Source: Nematopogon swammerdamellus (lineage: Eukaryota; Arthropoda; Insecta; Lepidoptera; Adelidae). Taken from it: 64,000 bases of DNA. The translations under genes and the position numbers were made by a program. This document shows, one piece after another, positions 10,752-20,441 of the stretch (the first letter of the stretch is position 1; each line of letters begins with the position of its first letter). The notes beneath the pieces are model-generated. The model saw nothing but the letters and a program-made list of their open reading frames with translations, had not been told where the DNA came from and did not search any database. The stretch spans positions 17,881,741 through 17,945,740 of the forward strand of contig OX336348.1 in the NCBI GenBank assembly GCA_946902875.1, in the 5' to 3' direction.

Positions 10752-11545
10752 TTTTTTTTTTATTGACAGCGCGACATATGGCGCCGAGCCACAGATTACT
10801 TAATAGTTACTTCGTAACAGATAAATCACTCCATAGAAAATGTTCCTACCTTCGGGCTTTAATAGCCTACTGGTTCACGTCGCCAATCGCTGCGTGCGAA
10901 AATGTACCTTAACGACCGAGTGTAAAGTGGTTATTGCTTTGCAGCTGCGCGCAGTTGCATGGGCGAGCGTCTATGTATATGTACTTCGCGCAGCTGACGA
11001 ATTGTCACTGAAATAGACCGCCGGCGGCCCACCGGGCGGTAGGTAGTTAGCGCGCGCAAGTACATAGAGTGCGTGAGGCCTGGCCGAGCCACCCATAAGG
11101 TGTCTAACGACGCCCATGGACATTCGGTCGTATGCGGGGGTTGCGAATGCCATGCCGGCCTGACAGGTGCCCATTCACGCCCCTCTTGAAGGACCCGAGA
11201 CTGTACTTGGGGGGAAATATATATGGGCAGGGAGAGCGTTCCAGAGTTTACCGGTTCTGTAGAGGAAAGATCTGCAGAATCGATTGGTACGCATCCGCGG
11301 AAGTCCAGCGTGTAGGGATGCAATCCCTGTCCAGTGCGCGTGGTGCGAAGGTGGAAAGGGGACGGCGGGATCGCATTAAATAGCTCCTACGAGCACTCCC
11401 CATGGAATAAGCGATAGAACACACTTAGGGAGCCGACATCCCTACGGTGTTGCAGTGGTTCTAGATCGCAGGACACTTCGGGGTCACCCACTAGTCGCAC
11501 GGCTCGACCCTGGATTGATGGTTGATTGTTGGTTACAACAGCATG
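10752..11545 (-). pseudogene. 3' end of a Jockey/CR1-type non-LTR element, split by a small DNA transposon
   Basis: Minus-strand peptides in shifting frames: QGRAVRLVGDPEVSCDLEPL, DVGSLSVFYRLFHGECS, TLDFRGCVP and PVNSGTLSLPIYI. This is the C-terminal region of a non-LTR polymerase. The 3' end is marked by a T run on the + strand (10751-10761) followed by TATTGACAGCGCGACATATG. Related fragments lie at 26745-26905, 35695-35960 and 41448-41720. The copy is interrupted at 10793-11082. Confidence 0.7.
10793..11082. mobile_element. 290-bp non-autonomous DNA element with 8-10 bp target duplication
   Basis: GCCGAGCCAC stands on both sides (10783-10792 and 11083-11092). The related fragment at 41448 reads straight through this site, so this is an insertion. 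An 8-10 bp duplication suggests a hAT-like element. Terminal inverted repeats are weak (CAG...CTG). A second copy of most of the element lies at 48828-49078, sharing TTCGGGCTTTAATAGCCTAC and GCGCGCAAGTACATA. Confidence 0.7.
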
Positions 11546-12127
11546 AGATAAAACATCAAATATTAACATCGTTACAGTTTGTAGGTACCGGAATTTAGAT
11601 CCACAAGCAATGTAAAATATTTTTACGTACGGAGTAACAAATTCCGAAGAACCAAAGTATGGGCTACTAAAGCATAATATCAAAAGTAAGGTGTCACAAA
11701 TTCCGGAGAACTAAAGTACGGGCTACCATAAAATGACATAAAGCGACACAACAGGAACTGTCATTTGTCACTCACTATCTTATCATACGGAACAGAAAGT
11801 AAACAAACGAATAATTTACTAGTGACCAGGGTAGGGTAGCGACAAAATATTGAAGTGTAATCATAGAAAATAGCATATAGAATACGCCTCAGAGCATCGC
11901 TTCATACAAAAGAGAGTTCCACATCTTTTCCCCTGCTAGCTGCGGTATTGCTGTTATAAAAGCAGAGTATTTTCCCACTCCTACTTTTCGAGTTTAATCA
12001 GTGCGCTTTTGGAGATATAAATTAGTGGTGTCAGCGATGACAGTCAACTTCTTAATTAGTCATAACTATAGTTTGCAAATTTCGTAGTTCGTCAATTTCT
12101 CAATTTACCACTATGCGAGTTCGTCCA
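11546..12127. other. Unassigned interval with a 68-bp direct duplication
   Basis: ACAAATTCCGAAGAACCAAA (about 11636) recurs as ACAAATTCCGGAGAACTAAA about 68 bp later, each followed by a GTAYGGGCTAC block. Otherwise no gene recognised. Confidence 0.45.
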
Positions 12128-12302
12128 TTTCGTAAATAGGCGGATTATTGTTCTGTCAACCTAGCAGTTCGTCAACTTCTCAATTGCTCCATTTCTATAT
12201 TTACCTTTTTCTTATTTGGTCGAATTATTAAGTTGACAATTTCATAATCGGTCAGTTTCTGAGATTGCCAATTTATTATTTTTCAAACTTTTCACATAGT
12301 CC
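12128..12302. repeat. Left arm of an inverted repeat (partner 12658-12836)
   Basis: CGTAAATAGGCGGATTATTG through CTTTTCACATAGTCC is the reverse complement of 12658-12836. The arm is rich in GTTCGTCAATTTCTCAATT motifs. The 355-bp interior contains a SINE fragment. The right arm stops abruptly where the 3' UTR of the retrotransposon begins, so the fold-back was probably cut by that insertion. Confidence 0.75.
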
Positions 12303-12527
12303 AATTATTGTTACGATGATGTTAAGAGAATAAAAAATTCCAGCTGAGCGGATACTACCAATTTTACAACTTTTTTATTATTATCTGGGTATATTTTGGA
12401 ATAACTAATGCATAGAGGTTATAGTAATTTATGTTATAATTAAAGTAAATTACCCTAGCAATGCAAAAGTGCCATTTACTTCGAAAAAGATATAATAGTA
12501 CTTTCTCAAGAACTCATCAAAGTTTCA

Positions 12528-12657
12528 TTCAGTGCGGTGGTATCAACCCGGACGGGTTAAACCCTACCACCTAGTGAGGTAAGAGGGGAAGGGACCTACA
12601 GTTTTACGTGGAATCCGAATCACGGTCAGCCTCCAACGTTCGAGCGGTCACCCATCC
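12528..12657 (-). mobile_element. Truncated SINE of the tRNA/5S-head family, minus strand
   Basis: Reads in reverse complement GGATGGGTGACCGCTCG, CGTTGGAGGCTGACCG, GATTCGGATTCC and GGTAGGGTTTAACCCG to the start of the body. Both the A-box part and the 3' tail are missing. It sits inside the loop of the 12128-12836 inverted repeat. Confidence 0.7.
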
Positions 12658-12836
12658 ATGGACTATGTGAAAAGTTTGAAAAATAATAAATTGGCAATCT
12701 CAGAAACTGACCGATTATGAAATTGTCAACTTAATAATTCGACCAAATAAGAAAAAGGTAAATATATAAATGGAGCAATTGAGAAGTTGACGAACTGCTA
12801 GGTTGACAGAACAATAATCCGCCTATTTACGAAATG
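12658..12836. repeat. Right arm of the inverted repeat paired with 12128-12302
   Basis: GGACTATGTGAAAAGTTTG through CCGCCTATTTACGAAATGG, complementary to the left arm with very few differences. Confidence 0.75.
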
Positions 12837-13261
12837 GAAAAAATATTACAGAATTCGAATATCTACAATTAATATTTATTATTTATTTTTTATTTATTTC
12901 TTCATCATCTGTAGGTACACAAGATACACTTAGGATCGTCATTTAAGTTTTAAGCAAAAAATAGGCCATCGTCAAAAATTTTATACACAACACAGAATTA
13001 TTTAATATAACGCACCTATAACTAACAAAATGTCAATAAAATAAAAATTAAAAAAAATAATAATAAAAAATAAAAATAAAAAATAACTCGTCAAAAGAAT
13101 GTACGAACTAAATAACAATTGTCAAAAAATGTCAGAGAATTAAAACTACAGTTAAAAACTAAATTATTTCAGTCACATTAAAAATATAAATTAGAATTAG
13201 GTCAAAAATCACAAGAATATATAAAATAAAAATAGAAAGAATTGTAAATGACTAGAAAAGA

Positions 13262-16249
13262 CTAGAGAAATTTATCACAGTTGGTGTCCGTCAGTTTATA
13301 GTAACTTTTTACTATTAGCAAATTTTTCACTTTGACTTCGAATTCGTGATCATTGAGATCACGAATTGCCAGTGGTAGTTTATTATAAAATTTTATACTA
13401 TTGCAGACAAAACTTTTAGAAACCTTCGTTAGTCTATGCTGAATGTTTTGGATGTTCTCACGATTTCTGGTATTATAATTGTGTACTTGGGAATGTTGCG
13501 GAGTGAGATGTATATTTTTTCTTGCATATAGTAAATTCTGATAAATATATGCACTATATAATGTCATTACCTTTAGGTCCTTGAAGACTTCACGACATGA
13601 ATCCTTAGGCTTCAGGCTACGTATGTGACGGATAGCACGTTTTTGAAATACAAAAATTCTATTTACCTTAGCAGCCGTACCCCAAAACATAAGTCCGTAC
13701 GTCATAATGCTGTGAAAATAAGCATAGTATACCAGTCTAGCAGCTTTTTCACCTCCTACCTCTCTAATTTTTTTTATAGCGTAGCAAGCAGAGCTCAACT
13801 TTTTGGCCACTTTGTCTATGTGACCCTCCCAATTCAATTTTTCGTCCATCTTTATTCCTAGGAAATCAATTTCTTTGACAGTATTCAATGACATGTCTTT
13901 GAGAACCCTCAAAACTTCAGTTCCTTCATTATTTGTTCCAAGTCCCAGGGCAAATCGAATCACGTTAGTTTTTTTCACATTTAATAATAAGTTGTTACAC
14001 TCAAACCACAGCGCCAGAGACTGTAATACCTTTTTAATCGACTTACATAGTTCTTCTTCGTCTCCGTGTTTAAATAAAAAGTTTGTATCATCTGCAAACA
14101 TGACGATGTTACAGGCGTCCTCGTTATCAATACAGACACTAAGGTCATTTATGTAGACTAAAAATAATAATGGTCCTAAAATGGAGCCTTGGGGTACACC
14201 TAGACCAATTTTTAATTGTGAAGACCTCTCTCCATTCAATTCACAAACTTGTTGTCGATTTGATAAATAAGACCTGAACATTTGTAATTCCAGTCCTCTA
14301 ACGCCATAGTGATCGAGTTTTTGTAATAAAATATCATGCTGGACGCAGTCAAACGCTTTAGATAGGTCGCAAAAGATACCATATGTCCTTTGCGAGCCAT
14401 CCAGGGCGATCAGTATGTCTTTTAACATATTACTAATTGCATCGCTTGTCGATTTACCTTTTTGGAATCCAAATTGCCGAGAATTTAATACTTTATTATC
14501 ATTTAAAAAATTAACTAAACGCGACGCCAATGCCTTTTCAAAAATTTTACTAAATACAGGCAAGAGGGAAATTGGTCTATAGTTTTGTGCGTCAGCATGA
14601 GATCCCTTTTTATAAAGGGGAATCACCCGAGCCAATTTTAATTCATCTGGAAATACACCACTACTAATGCATTCATTTATTGTCGCGGTCAAAGGTTCAA
14701 TAATTTCATGAGATATCATTTTTAGTATCTTGGGAGATAAGTACCACAGATCAAGAGATGCTTTAGGTTTCATTTTTTTAAGTATACCTTTAATTTCGTC
14801 ACAAGTTACTGGAGCAAACTTCGCTGTATTTATATTCTTTTGCTCATATTTTTCCAAAAAAATGTTTGCATTGTTTACGCTAGAATTTAATTCATTGGTT
14901 AAGGTGTTCGCTATGGTACAGAAGTACTTATTAAAGTAGTTAGCCACTTCATTCTGATTAGTAATGGGCTCGTGATTTTCAGTGACAAGCTTAATTAGTT
15001 TAGCCTCCTCAGTGACCCTCCTACCTGTTTCCTCTTTTATAATTTCCCAGGCTTTTTTAATTTTGTTATCTGCCGCCTCAATTCGATCTCTGTGTAAGAT
15101 GTGTTTGGCCTGTTGAGATACTTTTTTAAATATTTTGCTGTAAATAGATACATACTTCCTCAATTGACTGTTATTATATTGCCGGAGCAAATCATATAGA
15201 AGAAATAATTTTTCACGTGACTTACGAATGCCCGGAGTTGCCCAGTGAGAGAAACTAACTTTGTTACCATTTTTTTTTTCTTTAACGGGTAGATGGGTAT
15301 CAAGATGATGCCTTAGTACTTTGAAAAAACCTTTAAATTCCAAATGTTCATATTGGTGTAAGTCGCGTTTTAGCGCAAGTTCTAGTTGTTTTACATTTTG
15401 AGGTCTGATAAGCCGGTATTTTTTACGAATTGGTTTACCTTTGTCCATATTTATGACTACCTTAATTAATTGCCCATAGTGGTCCGATTTTATATTATTT
15501 ATTATTTTAGAGTATGATGTGTCAAGATCACTAAATATATTGTCAATACAAGATTTTGAAGTGGATGTGACTCTGGTGTAATCAAATATTTTTTGCTTTA
15601 AATGAAAACTATCTAATAAGTCCGATAAGTCATGAGGTGAGCTTGGATCCAATGGGAATGACAGATTGAAGTCACCGCAGAGCACGATAGCTTTATTGTT
15701 ATTTTTACTAAGTTTGTGGAGACACTCTTCAAGTTTTTCTTTAAAAAACGTAAGTGCAGAGGAAGGCGAGCGGTAGACTACTAGTACAAATAGTTCATTC
15801 GACTCTATACAACTAACCTCGAACGATTTGTCCACTGATAGATTGACTATATCAGGCCTATTTTTTGCTTTAAAACTATTCTTAATTATTATCATAGTTC
15901 CACCTCTTATAGCTTTTTTTCTGTGACTACTACTTATTATCTTGTACTCTTTTACTCCGTGTACTGCTACTTCTTCTTCTCTCAGCCATGTTTCCGAAAT
16001 ACAGAATACATCAATGTTCAGTTCCTTTAAGCACAGATCTAGCTGTAAGTTTTTATTACGTAATCCCTGGATATTTTGGTGCCCTATGACAATACTGCTC
16101 TTACTGTTACGAATATTATGTTTAAAGCTATGAGGATTCTTTACAACACATTTGATCTCATGTTCATTATTTTCAATTACATTACTTAAGTCATTACCTA
16201 CAGTTATACAATGTATGCTTTGTCCACCTTTTGCAGGTGGGTCACTTAT
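13262..16249 (-). CDS. ORF2: endonuclease and reverse transcriptase, in the -1 frame of ORF1
   Basis: The enzyme nicks target DNA and copies element RNA at the nick. The first AUG is at 15895 and gives 877 residues, but the frame is open for another 118 codons up to the end of ORF1. That upstream part holds endonuclease motifs (GHQNIQGLRN, FCISETWL) that the domain needs for its catalytic Asn and Glu. Downstream lie GDFNLSF near 15673, KSDHYGQL near 15480, NYRPISLLPVFSKIFEKAL near 14570, RT motif A FCDLSKAFD near 14365, GVPQGSILGPLL near 14190 and the catalytic FADD (MFADDTNF) near 14100. Translation probably starts in ORF1 and shifts frame at 16249-16255. Jockey/CR1 group is inferred. Confidence 0.85.
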   Translation of the reverse strand: MSDPPAKGGQSIHCITVGNDLSNVIENNEHEIKCVVKNPHSFKHNIRNSKSSIVIGHQNIQGLRNKNLQLDLCLKELNIDVFCISETWLREEEVAVHGVKEYKIISSSHRKKAIRGGTMIIIKNSFKAKNRPDIVNLSVDKSFEVSCIESNELFVLVVYRSPSSALTFFKEKLEECLHKLSKNNNKAIVLCGDFNLSFPLDPSSPHDLSDLLDSFHLKQKIFDYTRVTSTSKSCIDNIFSDLDTSYSKIINNIKSDHYGQLIKVVINMDKGKPIRKKYRLIRPQNVKQLELALKRDLHQYEHLEFKGFFKVLRHHLDTHLPVKEKKNGNKVSFSHWATPGIRKSREKLFLLYDLLRQYNNSQLRKYVSIYSKIFKKVSQQAKHILHRDRIEAADNKIKKAWEIIKEETGRRVTEEAKLIKLVTENHEPITNQNEVANYFNKYFCTIANTLTNELNSSVNNANIFLEKYEQKNINTAKFAPVTCDEIKGILKKMKPKASLDLWYLSPKILKMISHEIIEPLTATINECISSGVFPDELKLARVIPLYKKGSHADAQNYRPISLLPVFSKIFEKALASRLVNFLNDNKVLNSRQFGFQKGKSTSDAISNMLKDILIALDGSQRTYGIFCDLSKAFDCVQHDILLQKLDHYGVRGLELQMFRSYLSNRQQVCELNGERSSQLKIGLGVPQGSILGPLLFLVYINDLSVCIDNEDACNIVMFADDTNFLFKHGDEEELCKSIKKVLQSLALWFECNNLLLNVKKTNVIRFALGLGTNNEGTEVLRVLKDMSLNTVKEIDFLGIKMDEKLNWEGHIDKVAKKLSSACYAIKKIREVGGEKAARLVYYAYFHSIMTYGLMFWGTAAKVNRIFVFQKRAIRHIRSLKPKDSCREVFKDLKVMTLYSAYIYQNLLYARKNIHLTPQHSQVHNYNTRNRENIQNIQHRLTKVSKSFVCNSIKFYNKLPLAIRDLNDHEFEVKVKNLLIVKSYYKLTDTNCDKFL

Positions 16250-16257
16250 AAAAAATT
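16225..16257 (-). promoter_or_regulatory. Candidate -1 programmed ribosomal frameshift signal at the ORF1/ORF2 junction
   Basis: In the ORF1 frame the last codons are AAT TTT TTA TAA. They contain the canonical slippery heptamer T TTT TTA (16255-16249), followed at once by the stop codon. After an 8-nt spacer (TAAGTGAC) comes a perfect hairpin, CCACCT-GCAAA-AGGTGG (16240-16224). The -1 frame continues without a stop into ORF2, which has no AUG for 118 codons. Heptamer, spacer length and stem match the known layout of -1 frameshift sites. The function is inferred. Confidence 0.65.
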
Positions 16258-17760
16258 CGAGGTGGTTTTACATACTCGCAGGCTCGATTTGCATACAGAT
16301 TTATTCGCATATAAAATTTGCTTTGTCAGTTCTGTTGTTCCCTTGTCAGATAGCATGTTATTTTTGTACAATAATTTGTCTTCCCCATTAATTTCTATAT
16401 ATATGACATTTTGTACCATCTTGGTGCGAGCTAGCACAACATTATTTACTGCAGTGATATTATTGTTTATCTTTATGGAGTCTACATGACTGTGTTTTAC
16501 ATATGCTAAGGAACTCATATACAGTGTTAGGCCTAGGTCGTTACAGACATTCATTGCTTCATCGATACATTTGATGTATTTATTTACTTTTCGATTCATG
16601 CTGCTGTCTCCTGCTACAATAGCTACACTGTCACCTACCTGAAGCGTTTTTACATGATTTCGTAAATCTTTGACAATTTCCTGAAGTGAAGCACCTGGTT
16701 TGCAGATGCTCGTTGCATCATAGACGGCTTGTAGTTTCTTAGAGATATTAAGGCCATATTTGTCAGCTAAGATGCACAATTTTGGCTTTCGAACAGAGTC
16801 AGTCGTGATTTTAGAGTCTAATGTAATACTAGTGACCACGGCAGTCTTTACACAAGTTGGCATAGTTGCATTTGTTCTATTTATAACATTACATTCCTGT
16901 TTTGTGCTTTCAGCTTGTCTACCATTTTTGTTTTGGCACTTCTTATTGTCTTTCCTAGTTTTCACACTTTTTTTCCCTCGTCCACTTGGGGGTTTTGAGT
17001 CATTATACTGACCCTCGGTCATTGGAGGGTCATTGGGTTGAGCGTTGGCAGGTGCAGATGTGGCAATGCCATCGACACTCCCAGCGGCGCCTTCAGGTAT
17101 GGACGCTGTGGCAGCGCCAGCACCTCCGGTGCACCCGACGAGTACAGGCGTGTCATCTGTGCCCCCAATGCCAGCGCTGCTGGCAGCTGCGGGCACGGTA
17201 TCAGCGGCAGTAGTGATGATGGTGCCATCCCTGTTGTTTTCTCTCCGAATGTGTAGTGACCGGTAGTGTCGGTGCAGAGTATGCACTCTTGGACGATGGA
17301 TGCAGAGTGGAGGTCGTGAGTGGTAGCAGCGTCGTCGTCGGTTTTTTGATGATTTAGGACTGTGGGTTGCATCGTCTGATATTTTGCTTCTGTTGAGTTC
17401 TTTCATTAGTTCGATAGTGTTTTCTAGCTCCTTAATCAAAAGTAGTGCGTTCTCGTAATCTTCATTTCTAGCTTCAAGGTTTTTGACCTCTTCCATCAAA
17501 GCGTCACGGTCTGCTAAGATATCAAAATATTCAATTTCCTGTTCAGACGTCTGTGTTTTTAATGTAGTATTTTTTTCCAGTAAATTTTTAAACTCTATTT
17601 CACTTTCTTCAATTTCTTTTGTCAGCTGGGCGTTCAGCTCATTGGCATTATCAAGGTCTAGGCGAAGGTTTTTAATAATGTCACGAAATTCGCTATCCTC
17701 TGGTGTCACTGAAGCCGCTCGCCGTTTTCTGTGATTTATTCTTACACTTCTACGCTGCAT
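16246..17760 (-). CDS. ORF1: coiled-coil protein with degenerate SGNH-like C-terminal domain
   Basis: 504 residues. Residues 20-130 are highly charged with heptad-like spacing (LRLDLDNANELNAQLTKEIE, DRDALMEEVKNLEARN), consistent with a coiled coil for multimerisation. Residues about 150-290 are low-complexity and rich in Gly, Ala, Thr and Lys. Residues about 315-480 resemble the SGNH/GDSL esterase-like domain known from CR1-clade ORF1 proteins: a block-I-like KLCILADKYG and a block-III-like VAIVAGDSSMN. The GDS serine is not conserved at block I, so hydrolase activity is doubtful. ORF1 proteins bind element RNA and act with ORF2. The ATG at 17760 is the first in frame. Confidence 0.75.
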   Translation of the reverse strand: MQRRSVRINHRKRRAASVTPEDSEFRDIIKNLRLDLDNANELNAQLTKEIEESEIEFKNLLEKNTTLKTQTSEQEIEYFDILADRDALMEEVKNLEARNEDYENALLLIKELENTIELMKELNRSKISDDATHSPKSSKNRRRRCYHSRPPLCIHRPRVHTLHRHYRSLHIRRENNRDGTIITTAADTVPAAASSAGIGGTDDTPVLVGCTGGAGAATASIPEGAAGSVDGIATSAPANAQPNDPPMTEGQYNDSKPPSGRGKKSVKTRKDNKKCQNKNGRQAESTKQECNVINRTNATMPTCVKTAVVTSITLDSKITTDSVRKPKLCILADKYGLNISKKLQAVYDATSICKPGASLQEIVKDLRNHVKTLQVGDSVAIVAGDSSMNRKVNKYIKCIDEAMNVCNDLGLTLYMSSLAYVKHSHVDSIKINNNITAVNNVVLARTKMVQNVIYIEINGEDKLLYKNNMLSDKGTTELTKQILYANKSVCKSSLRVCKTTSNFL

Positions 17761-18000
17761 TTTAGACGGACGGATTTATACGTCTTATCAATAAACTTAT
17801 TTAGGCGTTTTATCTATTATTTTGAATTTTAGAGAGTATATATATATATATTTTTTTTAATAATGTATTTTTTGTTTTTTTATTATTTTATTTATTTTTT
17901 TTTTTTTCTGTTTATTATTAACGATATTCATCTGTGACAAGTTTTCATCTATGATTTTATTACGACATTCAAAAAACTTCCTTCCGTGAAAACTGTTGTA

Positions 18001-18079
18001 TCAGTTGCGCTCCGTAGGATCGAACCAGAGTCACTCGCTTGTAAGTCGAGCACTGTATCCATTAGGCTACTTCGATTGT
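18001..18079 (-). tRNA. tRNA-like sequence, degenerate (pseudogene or SINE head)
   Basis: Minus strand: a near A box TAGCCTAATGG, an anticodon-arm-like CTCG-A-CTTACAA-G-CGAG with TAC in the anticodon position, and a perfect B box GGTTCGATCC. The acceptor stem does not pair, and the D and T stems have mismatches, so this is not a functional tRNA as read. It lies about 240 bp upstream of ORF1 on the same strand and may be chance flanking sequence or a SINE head. Confidence 0.35.
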
Positions 18080-18806
18080 AGTAAAGATGTGCGGAAATTG
18101 ACGTTAAGTTCCTCTTATTAGTTTATCGATCTTTCAGTGTTACATCATAGATGGCGTTGCTTTTGGTTCTCCCTTTTACAGCTACTGACGAAGAGGATTT
18201 CTTGCAAGTTCTTTATGTACTTTGCTGATTTGATCAGAGATGGCGCTTGTTTATGGGTTTTGTTATGGGGTTTGGTGTGGGTAATTTGTATTTATGTGTT
18301 TTATTATTATTATAATATTTTTAAGTTTATTATAACGATTTAAGTTAGGTAATTTTTGTTACTAACCATTTTTATTCTTGTATTAAACTTCTAAGCGCGG
18401 CGCGGCTAATACATTTACAAGTCCTCGCACTAAGCACTTTTTACTTATTTGATTTAATTATGTTTTACTTTGTCTCACTTTAAGATAACACTTTCACTTA
18501 CTACTTAGGAAGCGAGTTTTTATATTTTAATGATTGTTTTCACTATTTCCATCTTTCGTATTTATTATTTATATTTTTTTTACAGAGTGTTTTCGCAGTA
18601 AACTATTCGGATGAACGCCATCTAGCGTCTTCGACGACGACTTCGTCCATCTAATATATTCGATACTAGCTTTTGTCCGCGGCTTCGCTCGCGTGAAATT
18701 CGTATTTCAAAGGAAGAAAGTAAGTAACTAGCGAGCTGGGTTCAGGTAAACGATAAACCGTCTCGAAGAAAGTAAGTAACTAAAGGTGAGGCCGAAGGCG
18801 GAGAAA
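18080..18806. other. Unassigned interval ending in a dispersed repeat end
   Basis: No gene recognised. Near 18669-18700 it contains GCTTTTGTCCGCGGCTTCGC, the same motif as at 530, 2310 (reversed), 27415 and 27710. AGAAAGTAAGTAACTA occurs twice (about 18714 and 18768). Confidence 0.45.
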
Positions 18807-19073
18807 TTAAGTTGACAAAAAGTGCTTCTTTAAAAGAATTTTGAATGTGTGAATGGAAGAAGAGAGACGGAGATTGACAGGGAGCTGATTCCACAGACGA
18901 GCTGCATGTATAGTGAATGAGTCCGAATATGATGTAGTAGAATGGGAAGGAATAGTCAGCACCAAGTTATCATTTGACCTTAGCGATAGCCCGTGGGAGC
19001 TGAGAAAGGAAAAACGATCACTTAGGTATTTAGGAGCATTGGGATTAAATAATACATACAAACATACATACAT
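18807..19073 (-). pseudogene. C-terminal fragment of a non-LTR reverse transcriptase
   Basis: 88 residues including TTSYSDSFTIHAARLWNQLP and FKILLKKHFLST then a stop. This is the usual closing motif of Jockey/CR1-type ORF2 proteins. Preceded on its 5' side by a TATG/CATA microsatellite (about 19050-19080). Only the last part of the protein is present. Confidence 0.7.
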
Positions 19074-19559
19074 ACATACCGGTCAAACACAAAACCCTCG
19101 ATCAATTAACTAAAATCAAATAAGAACTTCAGTTAAGTAAATATCCGCTAACATCGACTCGCAACAAAGCTTTTACATAGGTTTGCATCTAAAATTAATC
19201 AAATAGATACCTAACGAAGTAAACCTACATAATAATAGGAATCGAACTCTGCTCGAGACAATGCATACACACACCGCGCTCCGCCAGACCGCACCCCGCA
19301 CCGCCGCGCTCCGCACCTCCGCCGCTACGCCAGCCTCCGCCAGCCGCGCTACCAGTGACCTCCGCGCCGTGCCGTCTACCATAGCTTTATTTCGGCGCAT
19401 GGAACAATTAGATTTGTATGGGAGCCACATCTTAGCGTAACCGCAAGTGAATTTTAGTTAGCCTATCCTGTGTCCCGTATAGTAAAATGTGCTTGTACTA
19501 AGTTTCATAGAATTCGGATGATCGGTTTAAGAGTTATGGCGGAACATACATACATACAC
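19074..19559. other. Unassigned interval with repeat 3' end
   Basis: A GC-rich patch (about 19265-19385, many CCGC steps) gives spurious frames. The stretch AGTTTCATAGAATTCGGATG to ACATACATACATACACA resembles transposable element 3' ends. No gene is called. Confidence 0.4.
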
Positions 19560-20330
19560 ATGCAAAATATTCCCTATATGCAGATGATAAGAAAGTAATC
19601 AAAGTAATTAACGATACAAGTGACTGTCATAAATTACAAGAGGATTTGAACTGTCTCTCTGAGTACTATAAACGAAACAGAATTAATGTCAATGCTACAA
19701 AATGTATGCACATGATCTTCACTCGTAGTTCTAAACCAATACAACATAACTACACAATCAACAAAATTGTTATACCTAGAGTGTCTACAGTGAGGGATCT
19801 AGGGGTAATACTTGATTCAAAAATAACTTTCAACGATCACTATGACTCAATTATAGACAAAGCATATAAAAATCTAGGATTCGTAATCAGAGTGTCCAAA
19901 AATTTCAAAAACATTGAATGTATTAAATCGATGTAGTATGCTTATGTTCGTAGTGCTCTAGAATACTGTTCTTGTATATGGTCTCCAAATTATAATGTAA
20001 ACATAATAAGAATTGAACGCCTACAAAGAAAATTCGTCAGGTATATTAATTACAAATCTAAAGTGCGACCCGACTCTTATCTAGAAAGCTGTAAATATCA
20101 CAATGTCATGATGACACTAGAAGAAAGACGACTTCTGCTCGATATGGCTTTCCTGTACGACCTGGTAAACAGTCGGATTGACTGTCCGCAATTTGTTGGA
20201 GAGATTGGCTACAGTGTTCCTGCTCGTCGGACACGCCACACTAACCTATTTCACATTCCACTACACCGCACCAATTATGCAAAGAACTCAACTATTACTA
20301 GGCTAGCTAGCACATATAACGAGCACTTCA
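19560..20330 (+). pseudogene. Non-LTR RT remnant, first part (interrupted by a 5-kb insertion)
   Basis: The frame opens at the catalytic motif, YSLYADDKKVIK, at about 19572. It continues through RINVNATKCMHMIF, TVRDLGVILDSKITF, an in-frame TAG at 19934-19936, then YAYVRSALEYCSCIW, RRLLLDMAFLYDLVN and ITRLASTYNEHF at 20327. The rest of the protein is found at 25348. Fingers and palm upstream of YADD are missing, as expected for 5' truncation. The internal stop makes it a pseudogene even without the insertion. Confidence 0.85.
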
Positions 20331-20441
20331 TCATCATCAAGACGTCTTCTCACATCCCCCCTGCGGGGGGAGTGGGGATACGGTTTCGAGGCTGTGCCTC
20401 CCTACCGTGGCAGTAGGTCGCTGCCCTCTACTGAGGGCAGG

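Larger units (their letters stand above)
12876..17960 (-). mobile_element. Near-complete Jockey/CR1-group non-LTR retrotransposon
   Basis: Contains ORF1 (16246-17760), ORF2 (13262-16249) and a 3' UTR of about 380 bp, ending in a TTTATTTATTTTTTATTTAT stretch on the + strand, that is an AAATA-type tail. No frameshift or stop interrupts either ORF, in contrast to every other retroelement here, so the insertion is probably recent. The 5' end is uncertain: the AT-rich leader runs to about 17960. I could not find a convincing target duplication. Confidence 0.8.

Noticed and set aside
18001..18079. Functional tRNA-Val (TAC)
   Set aside because: A and B boxes exist, but acceptor, D and T stems do not pair properly; kept only as a tRNA-like remnant.
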